Counted from the first letter of the stretch, positions 41,798-50,450 are shown. The stretch: DNA of 64,000 nt from Bacteroidota bacterium (GCA_009773165.1 WOUZ01000003.1:62001-126000), one strand, 5' to 3'. Program-made: numbers and translations. Notes: generated by a model not told the origin, from the sequence alone.

Positions 41798-44200
41798 ATG
41801 AAAGTCTTAAAATTTGGAGGTAAATCGCTGGCTAATGGCGCTCCCCTTGAAAGCACATTACAGATTATTGGATCGGCGGCACGATTATCGAAAATTTTTG
41901 TTGTTTTATCAGCACGCGCTGATGCCACTGATATTCTTGAAAAAATGATTCACATGGCTGCTTCAGGTGATGATTATCAGCAAGAATTTGATGTGTTTTT
42001 TAATTATCAGGTGGCTCACACACCGCAACTTAACCTGGCTGACGAACGGTATTCCATAGGCAGAATGCTTGAAGGTGTGGCGCTTTTAGGCGAGTATTCG
42101 TTAAAGATTAAAGATCAGTTGCTTGCTTATGGAGAGCTGATCAGCTGCCGGACTGTAGTGCATCTTTTACAGGAAAGAGGTCATAAAGCACGCTTTGTCG
42201 ACGCACGTAATTTGATAAAAACAGATCAGAAATATGGATCAGCACAAGTTCTTCATGAGCTTTCCCGCGAGAACTTTCAAAGCTTTTTTGCTGATAATGA
42301 ACCTGGTACTATTGAGGTTGTTACAGGTTTCATAGGCTCAAACCTTAACAACCAAACAACTACTTTAGGGAGAAATGGTAGTAATTATACGGCTACACTT
42401 GTTGCAAGTTTTCTCGAAGCCTCTGAAGTTCAGAACTGGACCAATGTGAATGGGTTATATACCGCTAATCCCTCTATTGTTCCTGATGCGCAGATAATAA
42501 GGCACTTGTCGTTCAGGGAGGCCAATGAGCTGGCCAATTTCGGGATGCATATTCTACATGCGAAAACAATACTGCCGCTCATCGAAAAGAAAATCCCTAT
42601 TCGGATTTTAAACTCCTTTAATCCTGGTGATCCGGGGACATTCATTGATGAGGAAGGCGATGGTAAAGGAATAAAAGCAATTTCTGCCATTCAGGATGTA
42701 GCGCTTGTAAGTATGGAAGGGAGGGGCTTGCTTGGAAAGGTTGGCATCGACGGGAGAATTTTCAGTGCGCTAAGCGCTGCCGGTATCAGTGTGAGAATTA
42801 TTTCACAGGCTTCCTCCGAACGGGGTATTGGTTTCATAATTGATGCGGAGCATGCAAAGCTGGCATCAAAGGCCTTGAATCAGGAGTTTTACAAAGAAAT
42901 TGAACTTCAGGATATTAATGATATAACGATCAATAAGGAAGTCGCAGTGATTTCCATCATAAGCAGAAATCTGCAGTTTCTCGATATCGCTTACAGCTCC
43001 TTAAACAGAAATAACATCAAGCCAATTTTGATGGCAAATACCATTAACGGGGATCATATCTCATTGGTTGTAAGTAAGCAACAAATGCGTAAAGCTGTCA
43101 TTATTATCCATGGTCACATTTTTGGTGCGACAAAGAGATTGAATGTCTTTCTGTTTGGCAAGGGTAATGTTGGGAAAACCCTGTTAAATCAACTTGTGAA
43201 GTCGAAGGTCAGGATTAAAGAACGTCGTGGGTTATTGATTAATATCTTTGGAATATGTGATTCAAAAAAGCTGCTGTTACGTTCACATGACCTGGGAGAA
43301 AAATGGCTTGAAACACTCGAAAAAGAAGGTGTAACAGAATACTCAATTGATGATATCTTTAGTTATATTTCGAAGCAACACCTTGAAAATGTTGTTGTTG
43401 TTGATAATACTGCAAGTGTGAAACTGGCAGAAGACTATCCGCGTTTTATCCAGAATGGATGTGATATCGTCGCTTCCAATAAGCATGCAAATACCTTTGA
43501 GATGGGTTGGTACAACACATTTCGGGAGCAATTGCAGAACAACCACCGGCAGTTTTATTATGAAACGAACGTAGGAGCTGGCTTACCTTTGATTGATACC
43601 ATCAAACTGCTGCATGCATCAGGCGATTTTATTTATAAAATTCGTGGAGTTTTCTCAGGTTCGTTAAGTTATATCTTCAATAAATACTCTGAAAGCAAAC
43701 TGCCATTTTTTTCTGTTTTGAAGGAAGCCATTGAAAAGGGATTAACCGAACCCGATCCTCGGGAAGATTTGTCTGGTAAAGATGTTGGGCGAAAACTCCT
43801 GATTTTGGCCCGTGAGCTCGATTTGAGCGTCAATTTTCGTGATGTTCATATCGAAAGTCTCATCCCGAAATCTCTGAGAAAAGAAATGACAAAAGAAGAA
43901 TTTGTGACTCATTCGGAGGAACTTAACACCTGGTTTGAGTCGATAAAGGAAAAACTTGATCAGCATGAAGTTCTTCGGTATGTTGGGGAATTGGATTCGG
44001 TTACGGGTCGACTGGAAGTAAAACTGGATCGTATCTCTTCCAAATCTGATCTGGGATCACTCAGTGGGGCGGATTCAATTTTTGAGATTTACACCGAAGC
44101 ATATGGTGAACATCCACTGGTTATTCGAGGAGCTGGAGCTGGCGCTGAGGTAACTGCAAGGGGCGTTTTTTCTGATTTACTTCGTCTGTCAACAGTGTAG
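41798..44200 (+). CDS. thrA: Bifunctional aspartate kinase / homoserine dehydrogenase
   Basis: An 800-residue fusion. Residues 1-290 are the aspartokinase (KFGGKSLANG at 4-13; TTLGRNGSNYTATLVA near 190), about 300-450 hold ACT regulatory domains (VALVSMEGRGLLGKVGIDGR), and from about 455 there is the NAD(P) Rossmann start of homoserine dehydrogenase (NVFLFGKGNVGKTLL), then ASNKHANT, NVGAGLPLIDTIK and GVFSGSLSYIFN. It makes aspartyl phosphate and reduces aspartate semialdehyde to homoserine, the MetX substrate. Gene placement suggests a MetL-like isozyme committed to methionine; threonine inhibition cannot be judged. The frame is open further upstream, but the ATG at 41798 precedes the conserved KFGG. 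The IS element follows 44 bases after its stop. Confidence 0.94.
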   Translation: MKVLKFGGKSLANGAPLESTLQIIGSAARLSKIFVVLSARADATDILEKMIHMAASGDDYQQEFDVFFNYQVAHTPQLNLADERYSIGRMLEGVALLGEYSLKIKDQLLAYGELISCRTVVHLLQERGHKARFVDARNLIKTDQKYGSAQVLHELSRENFQSFFADNEPGTIEVVTGFIGSNLNNQTTTLGRNGSNYTATLVASFLEASEVQNWTNVNGLYTANPSIVPDAQIIRHLSFREANELANFGMHILHAKTILPLIEKKIPIRILNSFNPGDPGTFIDEEGDGKGIKAISAIQDVALVSMEGRGLLGKVGIDGRIFSALSAAGISVRIISQASSERGIGFIIDAEHAKLASKALNQEFYKEIELQDINDITINKEVAVISIISRNLQFLDIAYSSLNRNNIKPILMANTINGDHISLVVSKQQMRKAVIIIHGHIFGATKRLNVFLFGKGNVGKTLLNQLVKSKVRIKERRGLLINIFGICDSKKLLLRSHDLGEKWLETLEKEGVTEYSIDDIFSYISKQHLENVVVVDNTASVKLAEDYPRFIQNGCDIVASNKHANTFEMGWYNTFREQLQNNHRQFYYETNVGAGLPLIDTIKLLHASGDFIYKIRGVFSGSLSYIFNKYSESKLPFFSVLKEAIEKGLTEPDPREDLSGKDVGRKLLILARELDLSVNFRDVHIESLIPKSLRKEMTKEEFVTHSEELNTWFESIKEKLDQHEVLRYVGELDSVTGRLEVKLDRISSKSDLGSLSGADSIFEIYTEAYGEHPLVIRGAGAGAEVTARGVFSDLLRLSTV

Positions 44201-44239
44201 TCATTGGTTATAAAAGATCACATAATCTTGCACACTACC

Positions 44240-44244
44240 TAATA
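44240..44244. repeat. Target-site duplication of the IS (left copy TAATA; right copy 45282-45286)
   Basis: TAATA directly abuts both outer ends of the inverted repeats, as expected for a 5-bp staggered insertion. It is AT-rich and short, so taken alone it is weak, but the position is exact on both sides. Confidence 0.65.
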
Positions 44245-45281
44245 ACCTGAGTTCGATATAAGCAAATTGCTAAAAAAGAGTAAGTTGACCATTGTTGTTT
44301 ACCGTTTCGTACTTATTACTGGGCTTTTTAGGTAGGAATGAATAGGCTAACAATCCTGAAATCATATTAGAAATGAAATTGGCAAAGCTTCTATGCCTAG
44401 AGTGCTCGATCTGACAAATATTTTTAAGTTCATCGTTAACTGTCTCTATTATAGATCGTTTCCTTAGCATTATTTTATCATAAATCGACATAAATTGATT
44501 TTTCATATTATTTCTGATGCCTGTGATAAGATGTATTCCATCAATGAAAAGGTTCTCGAATAGCTTTTGTGAAATGTACCCTTTATCAGCAAACAGTTTT
44601 CCTGCAATTTTTTTCAAGAAATTGAAGTCTTGCAATGGCTGTCTATCGTCCACGTTTCCAGGCGTAATTACAAATTCGATAACTTCACCTTTATCATTAA
44701 TTACGATATGTAGTTTAAAACCAAAGAAATAGCCCATTGTTGACTTGCCTCGTTGAGCAATATCTTTGAATACTTTGTGGTTAAAAATTCGTTTATTCTT
44801 ACAAGCGCTCACGGCAGTTGAATCAACAAATGAAATACCCGTGCTTTTGCCAAGGCGCATTGTCTTCAAGAATATGGTCATAGGCAATAACGCCTTTTGC
44901 TGAAGTTCAACAAACCTATTGTAGGATACTGTTTCAGGAAAATAATCTATCAGATGTTTTTGTACATAATTGATATAGAAATGCTTAAGGTTTCGATATC
45001 CTCCTAAATGAAAGGCTATTAATATGGTAATTACTTCAGCGTCGTTGAGCTTTGAGGGTTTATTTCGGTGCTTTTTGCCATCAGCTTCAGGTAATTGGTG
45101 TCCCGCCATTACTTTATAAAATTCCTTGCAGAATTCATCTGCTAAATAGAAAATTTCAACTAAATTTGAGCTCTTAACATAAGGATTGATTTTGTAATGA
45201 TTTGTATTTCAACACTATATTGATACAAAACAATCCTTATTGTTTTACATTCCTGTTAAATTTCTTATGTCGAACTCAGGT
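44245..45281 (-). mobile_element. IS982-family insertion sequence, complete with target duplication
   Basis: A 1037-bp element bounded by about 24-bp imperfect inverted repeats starting ACCTGAGTTCGA (left 44245-44268; right 45258-45281, about 20 of 24 matching), and flanked by the 5-bp direct repeat TAATA (44240-44244 and 45282-45286). It carries one transposase gene on the minus strand, as in the IS982 family. It sits between the methionine operon and the dnaA terminator and breaks no recognisable gene. Near the right end AAGGATTG (45181) and CAATCCTT (45231) form an extra inverted repeat upstream of the transposase. The intact ends and target duplication imply a fairly recent insertion. Confidence 0.88.
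44270..45109 (-). CDS. IS982-family DDE transposase (start codon uncertain)
   Basis: A 279-residue transposase read from the first in-frame ATG. The DDE domain shows GISFVDSTAVSACKN (first Asp), GYFFGFKLHIVINDKGEV, LFADKGYISQKLFE (second Asp) and RSIIETVNDELKNICQIEH (Glu). Upstream of the ATG the frame stays open for 33 more codons and encodes NLVEIFYLADEFCKEF, the usual N-terminus of this family, yet contains no ATG, GTG or TTG before an in-frame stop at 45209-45211. So the true start is either a rare codon (ATC/ATT) or has been mutated, and this copy could be poorly expressed. The stop is just inside the left inverted repeat. Confidence 0.85.
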   Translation of the reverse strand: MAGHQLPEADGKKHRNKPSKLNDAEVITILIAFHLGGYRNLKHFYINYVQKHLIDYFPETVSYNRFVELQQKALLPMTIFLKTMRLGKSTGISFVDSTAVSACKNKRIFNHKVFKDIAQRGKSTMGYFFGFKLHIVINDKGEVIEFVITPGNVDDRQPLQDFNFLKKIAGKLFADKGYISQKLFENLFIDGIHLITGIRNNMKNQFMSIYDKIMLRKRSIIETVNDELKNICQIEHSRHRSFANFISNMISGLLAYSFLPKKPSNKYETVNNNGQLTLF

Positions 45282-45390
45282 TAATAATATTCAACGGATG
45301 TGCTCATTATAATTTTTCATTCACATTAGTTGCAGGCGCTGTTTCGTTTCGAATTAGTTTCTGATAATGGATTTATAGATTGGCTGCATG

Positions 45391-45423
45391 AAAATAAAAA
45401 AGCCTGTGAAAGAATCACAGGCT
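45391..45423 (-). terminator. Rho-independent terminator of dnaA
   Basis: AGCCTGTGA (45401-45409) pairs with TCACAGGCT (45415-45423) around a 5-base loop; on the minus strand it is followed by a T-rich run (45391-45400). It lies 38 bases past the dnaA stop. Confidence 0.85.
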
Positions 45424-45460
45424 CAGTCTTTTATGTGTATGGCTTCTTTCGAAGGAAGAC

Positions 45461-46897
45461 TTACTGAATTATTTTTTTATCAATTTCAATGGCATAGCCT
45501 CTGAATTGTTTATCGGTATCAATAAGATTGGCAATTGTTTTACATGCATGTAAAACGGTAGCATGATCTTTATTACCGCATTGTAATCCGATGGTTGCAA
45601 GTGAAGATTTGGTATGTTTCTTTGAGAAATACATAGCAACTTGCCTGGCCTGTACAACTTCGCGCTTACGTGTTTTAGCATGAATCTGATCAATAGGTAA
45701 TCCAAAATAATCGCAAACAATTTTTTGAATGTAATCGATACTGATTTCTTTCGTGGTGTTTTTAACAAATTTGTCGATCATCTGACGGGCAAGATCCATG
45801 GTGATGGATTTCTTGTTGAGCGATGATTGTGCGATTAGTGAAATAAGAGCGCCTTCCATTTCACGAACACTGGAAGTAATTGAGTTTGCAAGGTAATCGA
45901 TCACATCACCAGGAACGGTGATGCCGTCGCTGTATAACTTACGTCGTAGGATGGAAACACGTGTGTCTAAATCCGGCATTTGAAGATCAGCCGAAAGTCC
46001 CCATTTGAAACGTGACAACAGCCTGGGCTCCAAACCTTTGAGTTCTACCGGAGGTTTGTCGCTCGTAATAACTAATTGTTTTCCGCTTTGATGTAAATGA
46101 TTAAACACATGGAAAAAGATATCCTGTGTTTTCTCTTTTCCTGCCAGAAACTGTACATCATCAATAATCAATACATCAATCATTTGATAAAAATGCACAA
46201 AATCATTTTGATTGTTGTTGCGAACCGACTCGATGTATTGATTTATAAACTGTTCGGTTTGAACATATAATACCGTTTTGTCAGGAAAATTTGTTTTTAC
46301 CTGCAGACCTATGGCATGAGCCAGATGTGTTTTGCCCAAACCCGTTGGGCTGAAAATGAGCAAGGGATTAAAGGCAGTTTTACCTGGATTTTCAGCGACA
46401 GCCCAACCAGCAGAACGTGCAAGACGGTTACACTCGCCTTCAATGAAATTATCGAAGGAGTAACTTTCAACAAGCTGTGATTCAACCTTGATTTTCTTCA
46501 GCCCGGGAATAATGAAGGGATTAGGGATGTCTTTTGAAGTGCCACGATTCAAATCAAGTGGCATAGAAACATAGGGATTTTTAGTAGCTTTATGATTACT
46601 TGTAGGATAACTGATCGACAACGGACCTGTTGGGCCATTGTGACTGTCCATAATGATGCTGTATTCAAGACGGCCGTCGGGACCAAGTTCTTTTTTTATC
46701 GTCTTTCGGAGCAAAACAATATAGTGCTCTTCAAGCCATTCGTAAAAGAACTGACTGGGCACCTGAATTGTCAGAACATTATTCTCTAATTTAATGGGGA
46801 CAATGGGTTCAAACCATGTCTTGAAACTCTGCATATGAATGTTATCCCTAATTACATTCAAGCAGTTTTCCCATACTTCTACATACTTTCTCTTCAT
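45461..46897 (-). CDS. dnaA: Chromosomal replication initiator DnaA
   Basis: A 478-residue AAA+ protein. Domain I opens with VWENCLNVIRDNIHMQSFKTWFEPI; domain III has Walker A SPTGLGKT at 183-190, Walker B DVLIIDDVQF (241-250) and sensor II ITSSVREMEGAL; domain IV ends with the DnaA-box-binding CGNKDHATVLHACKTI (about residue 445). It opens the replication origin. The start is ATG at 46897 (MKRKYVEVWENC). The gene is alone, closed by a terminator; its upstream 234-base gap is AT-rich and has origin-like features. Confidence 0.97.
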   Translation of the reverse strand: MKRKYVEVWENCLNVIRDNIHMQSFKTWFEPIVPIKLENNVLTIQVPSQFFYEWLEEHYIVLLRKTIKKELGPDGRLEYSIIMDSHNGPTGPLSISYPTSNHKATKNPYVSMPLDLNRGTSKDIPNPFIIPGLKKIKVESQLVESYSFDNFIEGECNRLARSAGWAVAENPGKTAFNPLLIFSPTGLGKTHLAHAIGLQVKTNFPDKTVLYVQTEQFINQYIESVRNNNQNDFVHFYQMIDVLIIDDVQFLAGKEKTQDIFFHVFNHLHQSGKQLVITSDKPPVELKGLEPRLLSRFKWGLSADLQMPDLDTRVSILRRKLYSDGITVPGDVIDYLANSITSSVREMEGALISLIAQSSLNKKSITMDLARQMIDKFVKNTTKEISIDYIQKIVCDYFGLPIDQIHAKTRKREVVQARQVAMYFSKKHTKSSLATIGLQCGNKDHATVLHACKTIANLIDTDKQFRGYAIEIDKKIIQ

Positions 46898-47131
46898 TCC
46901 TCTTTGAAAATCAATCAGTTAATATAAAATTAACACAAGCCCAACAAACCATTTCAGTAAAGATGCTGATTTCTACTGCTTTATATGTAAAATGATTTGT
47001 TATTTAGTTTTCAACAAAAATGAATGAAAAAAAGTTAAGAAAAAAGTTTTTTTACTATTGATTTTTAAAAAAAATCATCATATATAAGATGCCTCACATT
47101 ATGTGAGTTTTATGTGTTGAAAACCAGAATC
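46898..47131. other. AT-rich dnaA upstream region, possible regulatory/origin element
   Basis: This gap between yigZ and dnaA holds two oppositely oriented TTTTCAACA words (47008-47016 and, reversed, 47115-47123), which differ from a DnaA box (TTWTNCACA) by one base, flanking a very A/T-rich tract (about 47025-47080). A perfect CTCACAT/ATGTGAG palindrome sits at 47093-47107. It could be DnaA autoregulation or part of an origin; without strand-skew data I cannot decide. Confidence 0.3.
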
Positions 47132-47746
47132 TTAAATAGAATAGAGAAAATTTACCTTAATACCATAAATCTGCTGGAATCGCTCAATGACCCTATTTAC
47201 CTGAGTTTTTCGACACCGCAACTCCAGATAACAATCAATTTCAAAACGTGTTAAGGTAGGTTGAAGTTGCTCTTCTTTCAATATACGCATCACTTCATTC
47301 ATCAAGGGATAGGTAAAATGGATGGAATAAACATCATCAACCGTACATTCAACTATGGTTGCTACCTGAAGTGCTTCACGGGCTGCAGTTTTGTAAGCGT
47401 TAACTAATCCGCTGACACCCAGTTTTATGCCTCCAAAGTAGCGCACTACTACTACAAGAATGTTGGTCAATTCAGCAGAATAAATTTGATTGAGGATGGG
47501 TTTCCCGGCACTACCCGATGGCTCTCCGTCGTCATTTGACCTGAAATTTTTCTTATCAGCTCCCAACACGTATGCATAGCAATGATGTCTGGCATCGAAA
47601 TACTTCTTGCGAATGTTTAGCAACTGTTCTTTAACTTCATCTTCCGAAAAAACAGGAATGGCAACTGCGATAAATTTGCTCCCTTTTTCTTTATACATCC
47701 CTTCCGCAGGGCTGCTAATTAAATAATAGGTGTCGCTGGCTGTCAT
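47132..47746 (-). CDS. yigZ: YigZ/IMPACT-family protein
   Basis: A 204-residue protein with the N-terminal UPF0029/IMPACT domain (KGSKFIAVAIPVFSEDEVKE; DARHHCYAYVLG; NDDGEPSGSAGKPIL near residue 75) and a C-terminal DUF1949 domain (IHFTYPLMNEVMRIL). E. coli YigZ and the eukaryotic IMPACT (GCN1-binding) share this fold; the bacterial role is uncertain. Its ATG overlaps the end of the EamA gene by 4 bases, so the pair is co-transcribed. Confidence 0.92.
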   Translation of the reverse strand: MTASDTYYLISSPAEGMYKEKGSKFIAVAIPVFSEDEVKEQLLNIRKKYFDARHHCYAYVLGADKKNFRSNDDGEPSGSAGKPILNQIYSAELTNILVVVVRYFGGIKLGVSGLVNAYKTAAREALQVATIVECTVDDVYSIHFTYPLMNEVMRILKEEQLQPTLTRFEIDCYLELRCRKTQVNRVIERFQQIYGIKVNFLYSI

Positions 47747-48597
47747 CCTAATGAAATAAGGATTATGGCGATGATGGCTAGTAAAATCCCTGATTGATTA
47801 ATCAGACTTAGTTTTTCGCCAAAAAGGGTGTATTCAGCAAAAGCTGCTAAAGTCACTACGCCTATATTTATAAGAGGAAACATTACAGAGCTATCAAAAA
47901 AATCCATGCTTCTGAACATAAAATAAGTAGATGCGAAATTAACCAGACCAAGAAGTAAACCCGCCAACATGCTCTTAATATTAGGTTTCACGGTCTGTTT
48001 TAAAATTCTAATAACAAGTATTGTTGATCCTATTATCATGGAAATGAAGAAGATAACAGCTAATAGAAGAAATAGATCGTTCTTGAGAAAATTAAAATCG
48101 GTAAATTTCATGAGTAGGTCGTTCGATCCTGCTCCTAAAAAAATGAATAATGGTAGCAAAATCGTTAGTGAATTCAATTTCTGATCAGGTCCCTTTTTAA
48201 AAGTGAGGTAAAAAGCTGGCAAAGCTACAGCAATGCCAAGGATTTTTAAAAAAGTAGCCGACTCTCCAAAAAGAATGAATCCACCAATGACAGGGATAAT
48301 TACCGACATACGACTTGCCACTGCCGTGACAGCAACACCGGCTTTTTGTGATGATAATGCAAAAAGAAAAAACACACCAATAAAAAGAAATCCCAGAAGA
48401 ATAGAGATGGGCAACCACGATTTTGAAGCTATGTCACCAAAGGATGCCGGTCCCTCATAGGCAGCATATCCAACAGCAGCTGCCAAAAGATAATTAGCTA
48501 CAATCGCCTGAAGGTTATCTACTTCCCACTTTTTGAAATAACGAAAAAGGATAAGAATAGAGGTGCTAAATAGGATTGCTAAAATGAGGTAAACCAT
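47743..48597 (-). CDS. EamA/DMT-family membrane transporter
   Basis: A 284-residue protein with about ten hydrophobic helices, the two-EamA-repeat (drug/metabolite transporter) layout. Examples: MVYLILAILFSTSILILF at the start, LPISILLGFLFIGVFFLFAL, MSVIIPVIGGFILFGE (the conserved end of repeat 1), and VTLAAFAEYTLFGEKLSLIN in repeat 2. Family members export or import amino acids, nucleotides or metabolites; nothing shows which. The frame is open to 48837, but the ATG at 48597 follows a good -7 element by 13 bases. It overlaps yigZ by 4 bases. Confidence 0.88.
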   Translation of the reverse strand: MVYLILAILFSTSILILFRYFKKWEVDNLQAIVANYLLAAAVGYAAYEGPASFGDIASKSWLPISILLGFLFIGVFFLFALSSQKAGVAVTAVASRMSVIIPVIGGFILFGESATFLKILGIAVALPAFYLTFKKGPDQKLNSLTILLPLFIFLGAGSNDLLMKFTDFNFLKNDLFLLLAVIFFISMIIGSTILVIRILKQTVKPNIKSMLAGLLLGLVNFASTYFMFRSMDFFDSSVMFPLINIGVVTLAAFAEYTLFGEKLSLINQSGILLAIIAIILISLG

Positions 48598-48610
48598 AGT
48601 ATGCTTTTTG

Positions 48611-48618
48611 CAAAAGTA
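48611..48618 (-). promoter_or_regulatory. -7 promoter element of the EamA-yigZ operon
   Basis: Minus strand TACTTTTG followed by C is an exact TAnnTTTG, 13 bases before the ATG at 48597. This supports that start over the longer reading. Confidence 0.6.
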
Positions 48619-48736
48619 CAAATCGTAAGCTATAATGTAGCATTCACCGAACGGAATTAAATCAACAAATTTTTTGTTTGGTGTAACATTTTTTTGATCT
48701 GTTGCGTCAAATGACCAAATGTTAAAAATTAATATC

Positions 48737-50299
48737 ATGAAATCACAAATGAAAAAACACTTTCTGCTTTTGATCGCTGTTGTTTTTGCAGCAGGAACTT
48801 CCTTAATGGCACAGAAATCAGGTAATGGCAATATCACTGGAAAAACTTTTGAAGTTGCTTCTTTTACCGGTATTGATATAGGTGGAGCAATAAAGGTTCA
48901 ATATACACAGGCCGACGAATCCCGTGTATATTTCGAAACAGATGAAAACCTGATGGATCAGGTAAAGATCGAAGTGAAGGAGGGCATTCTGCACATCGCT
49001 GTTTCCAATATCAAGAACGCAGCAAAACTTTCAGCTACTGTTACTTCGCCAATGCTTCATTCCCTTGATGCTTCTGGAGCATCATCATTTGAAGCTGGAA
49101 ATGAAATACAGACTGATCATTTTAGATTGGATGCAAGTGGAGCTGCAAAAGTATCATTAAGCATCACTACGGATCTTCTGGAGTCTAATTTGTCAGGGGC
49201 AAGCAAAGCTAGTGTCAGCGGTTATGCAGTTACTCATAACAGTGAATTAAGTGGTGCATCAAAACTTTCAGCAAAAACACTCGAAACAGAAACAACTGAC
49301 ATCTCAGCAAGTGGTGCAAGCGATGCCTGGATTTCGGCCAAACAACTCAAGCAAAGTCTAAGTGGTGCTGCCAAAGTAAACTATGAAAAGGAACCCCTAA
49401 CTGTGGATGGTGATGAAGAAAGTATTGTTATAAAAACCTATGAATCAGATAATGGCGATACCGTTAATGTGAATGTTGGAGGTGTGAGAGTTCAGGTGAT
49501 CGATGGCGATTCAACAGTTGTTGTTGTAGGATCACGCAGAATTGTTGTGGACGAAAAAGGAAGTGTGAACATCACACGGGAAAAGACGCACAAATTTAAC
49601 GGGCATTGGGCAGGTATTGAATTAGGTGTCAACGGGTTACTTACTTCTGATTTTAATATGAGCTATTCAAACGGTCTTGAATTTTTGGATCAGCGAATGG
49701 AAAAAAGCATCAATGTAAACCTAAACTTTTACGAACAAAACATCCCTTTGAATAAAAGCGGAACAGTAGGTTTAGTGAGCGGACTCGGTTTAAGCTGGAA
49801 TAACTACCGTTTTGCCAACAATGTGATGCTTGTAAACGAAAACAATGAGTTCAATGGGTATTATATGGAAGGTGTGAATGTTAAGAAGAGCAAACTGGTG
49901 AATACCTACCTGACCTTACCATTGTTTCTTGAATTTCAGACGAACTCAACAAGAAAAAAAGAAAGCGCACATATCGCTGTTGGGGTAGTTGGTGGCTGGA
50001 GATTCAGCACTCACACCAAAATTTATTTCCTCGAAGCAAATAAAGAATATCAACTTAGAGATCCTTTGACTGGAATCCTGCAACCTGAAATCATGAGATC
50101 TCCATCGTCTACTGGTCGCAATATCGTTAAGGATTTCAACAGCTTCCAGCAAAGTCCTTTTAAATTGGATGCAAGTGTACGTGTTGGTTGGGGCATCGTG
50201 AACCTTTATGCTACCTATGCTTTAACACCTATGTTTGTAAAGAACCGTGGACCTGAGCTTTACCCATTTTCTGTGGGAATCACGCTCAATGCATGGTAG
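48737..50299 (+). CDS. DUF2807 beta-helix protein fused to an outer-membrane barrel
   Basis: About 520 residues. A signal peptide (KKHFLLLIAVVFAAGTSLMAQ) is followed by a DUF2807 (head GIN) domain, residues about 30-230, with the recurring turn SGAS/SGAA (LDASGASSF, LDASGAAKV, NLSGASKAS, ELSGASKLS, SASGASDAW, SLSGAAKVN), a right-handed parallel beta-helix. Then a linker (GDTVNVNVGGVRVQVIDG) and, from about 280, alternating strands ending ATYALTPMFVKNRGPELYPFSVGITLNAW, an outer-membrane beta-barrel of the PorT/OmpA-like kind. Whether they act as adhesin and anchor is unknown. Three in-frame starts (48719, 48737, 48749) exist; all keep the signal peptide. A terminator follows. Confidence 0.8.
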   Translation: MKSQMKKHFLLLIAVVFAAGTSLMAQKSGNGNITGKTFEVASFTGIDIGGAIKVQYTQADESRVYFETDENLMDQVKIEVKEGILHIAVSNIKNAAKLSATVTSPMLHSLDASGASSFEAGNEIQTDHFRLDASGAAKVSLSITTDLLESNLSGASKASVSGYAVTHNSELSGASKLSAKTLETETTDISASGASDAWISAKQLKQSLSGAAKVNYEKEPLTVDGDEESIVIKTYESDNGDTVNVNVGGVRVQVIDGDSTVVVVGSRRIVVDEKGSVNITREKTHKFNGHWAGIELGVNGLLTSDFNMSYSNGLEFLDQRMEKSINVNLNFYEQNIPLNKSGTVGLVSGLGLSWNNYRFANNVMLVNENNEFNGYYMEGVNVKKSKLVNTYLTLPLFLEFQTNSTRKKESAHIAVGVVGGWRFSTHTKIYFLEANKEYQLRDPLTGILQPEIMRSPSSTGRNIVKDFNSFQQSPFKLDASVRVGWGIVNLYATYALTPMFVKNRGPELYPFSVGITLNAW

Positions 50300-50321
50300 A
50301 AAAAAAGAATAAAATTAACCG

Positions 50322-50348
50322 AAAGGCAGGCTCGTCCTGCCTTTTTTT
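50322..50348 (+). terminator. Rho-independent terminator after the DUF2807/barrel gene
   Basis: AAAGGCAGG (50322-50330) pairs with CCTGCCTTT (50336-50344) around CTCGT, with T residues to 50348. Confidence 0.88.
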
Positions 50349-50349
50349 G

Positions 50350-50365
50350 TTGCAACCCTTTGCAA
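50350..50365 (+). promoter_or_regulatory. LacI-type operator candidate upstream of the amylase gene
   Basis: TTGCAACCCTTTGCAA is a 16-bp arm-N4-arm site with the same TTGCAA arm as the susC operators, and 13 of 15 bases agree with the 20666-20680 site. The centre is CCCT rather than NCGN. It lies 53 bases upstream of the -7 box at 50418. Confidence 0.45.
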
Positions 50366-50417
50366 CTTAAAAACCCTTAAAAGTTGAGTTTTACTCCTTT
50401 TTTCAAGGAAATTTGCT

Positions 50418-50425
50418 TATCTTTG
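50418..50425 (+). promoter_or_regulatory. -7 promoter element of the amylase gene
   Basis: TATCTTTG is an exact TAnnTTTG, with 25 bases between it and the ATG at 50451. Confidence 0.6.
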
Positions 50426-50450
50426 ATACCTTTACTTAAACTTATCCCCC

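Noticed and set aside
45287-45390. Gene remnant next to the IS right end
   Set aside because: No frame of useful length or recognisable motif; plain AT-rich spacer.
45469-45768. Open frame of about 100 codons inside dnaA
   Set aside because: Same-strand shadow of dnaA domain IV in another frame; no family features.
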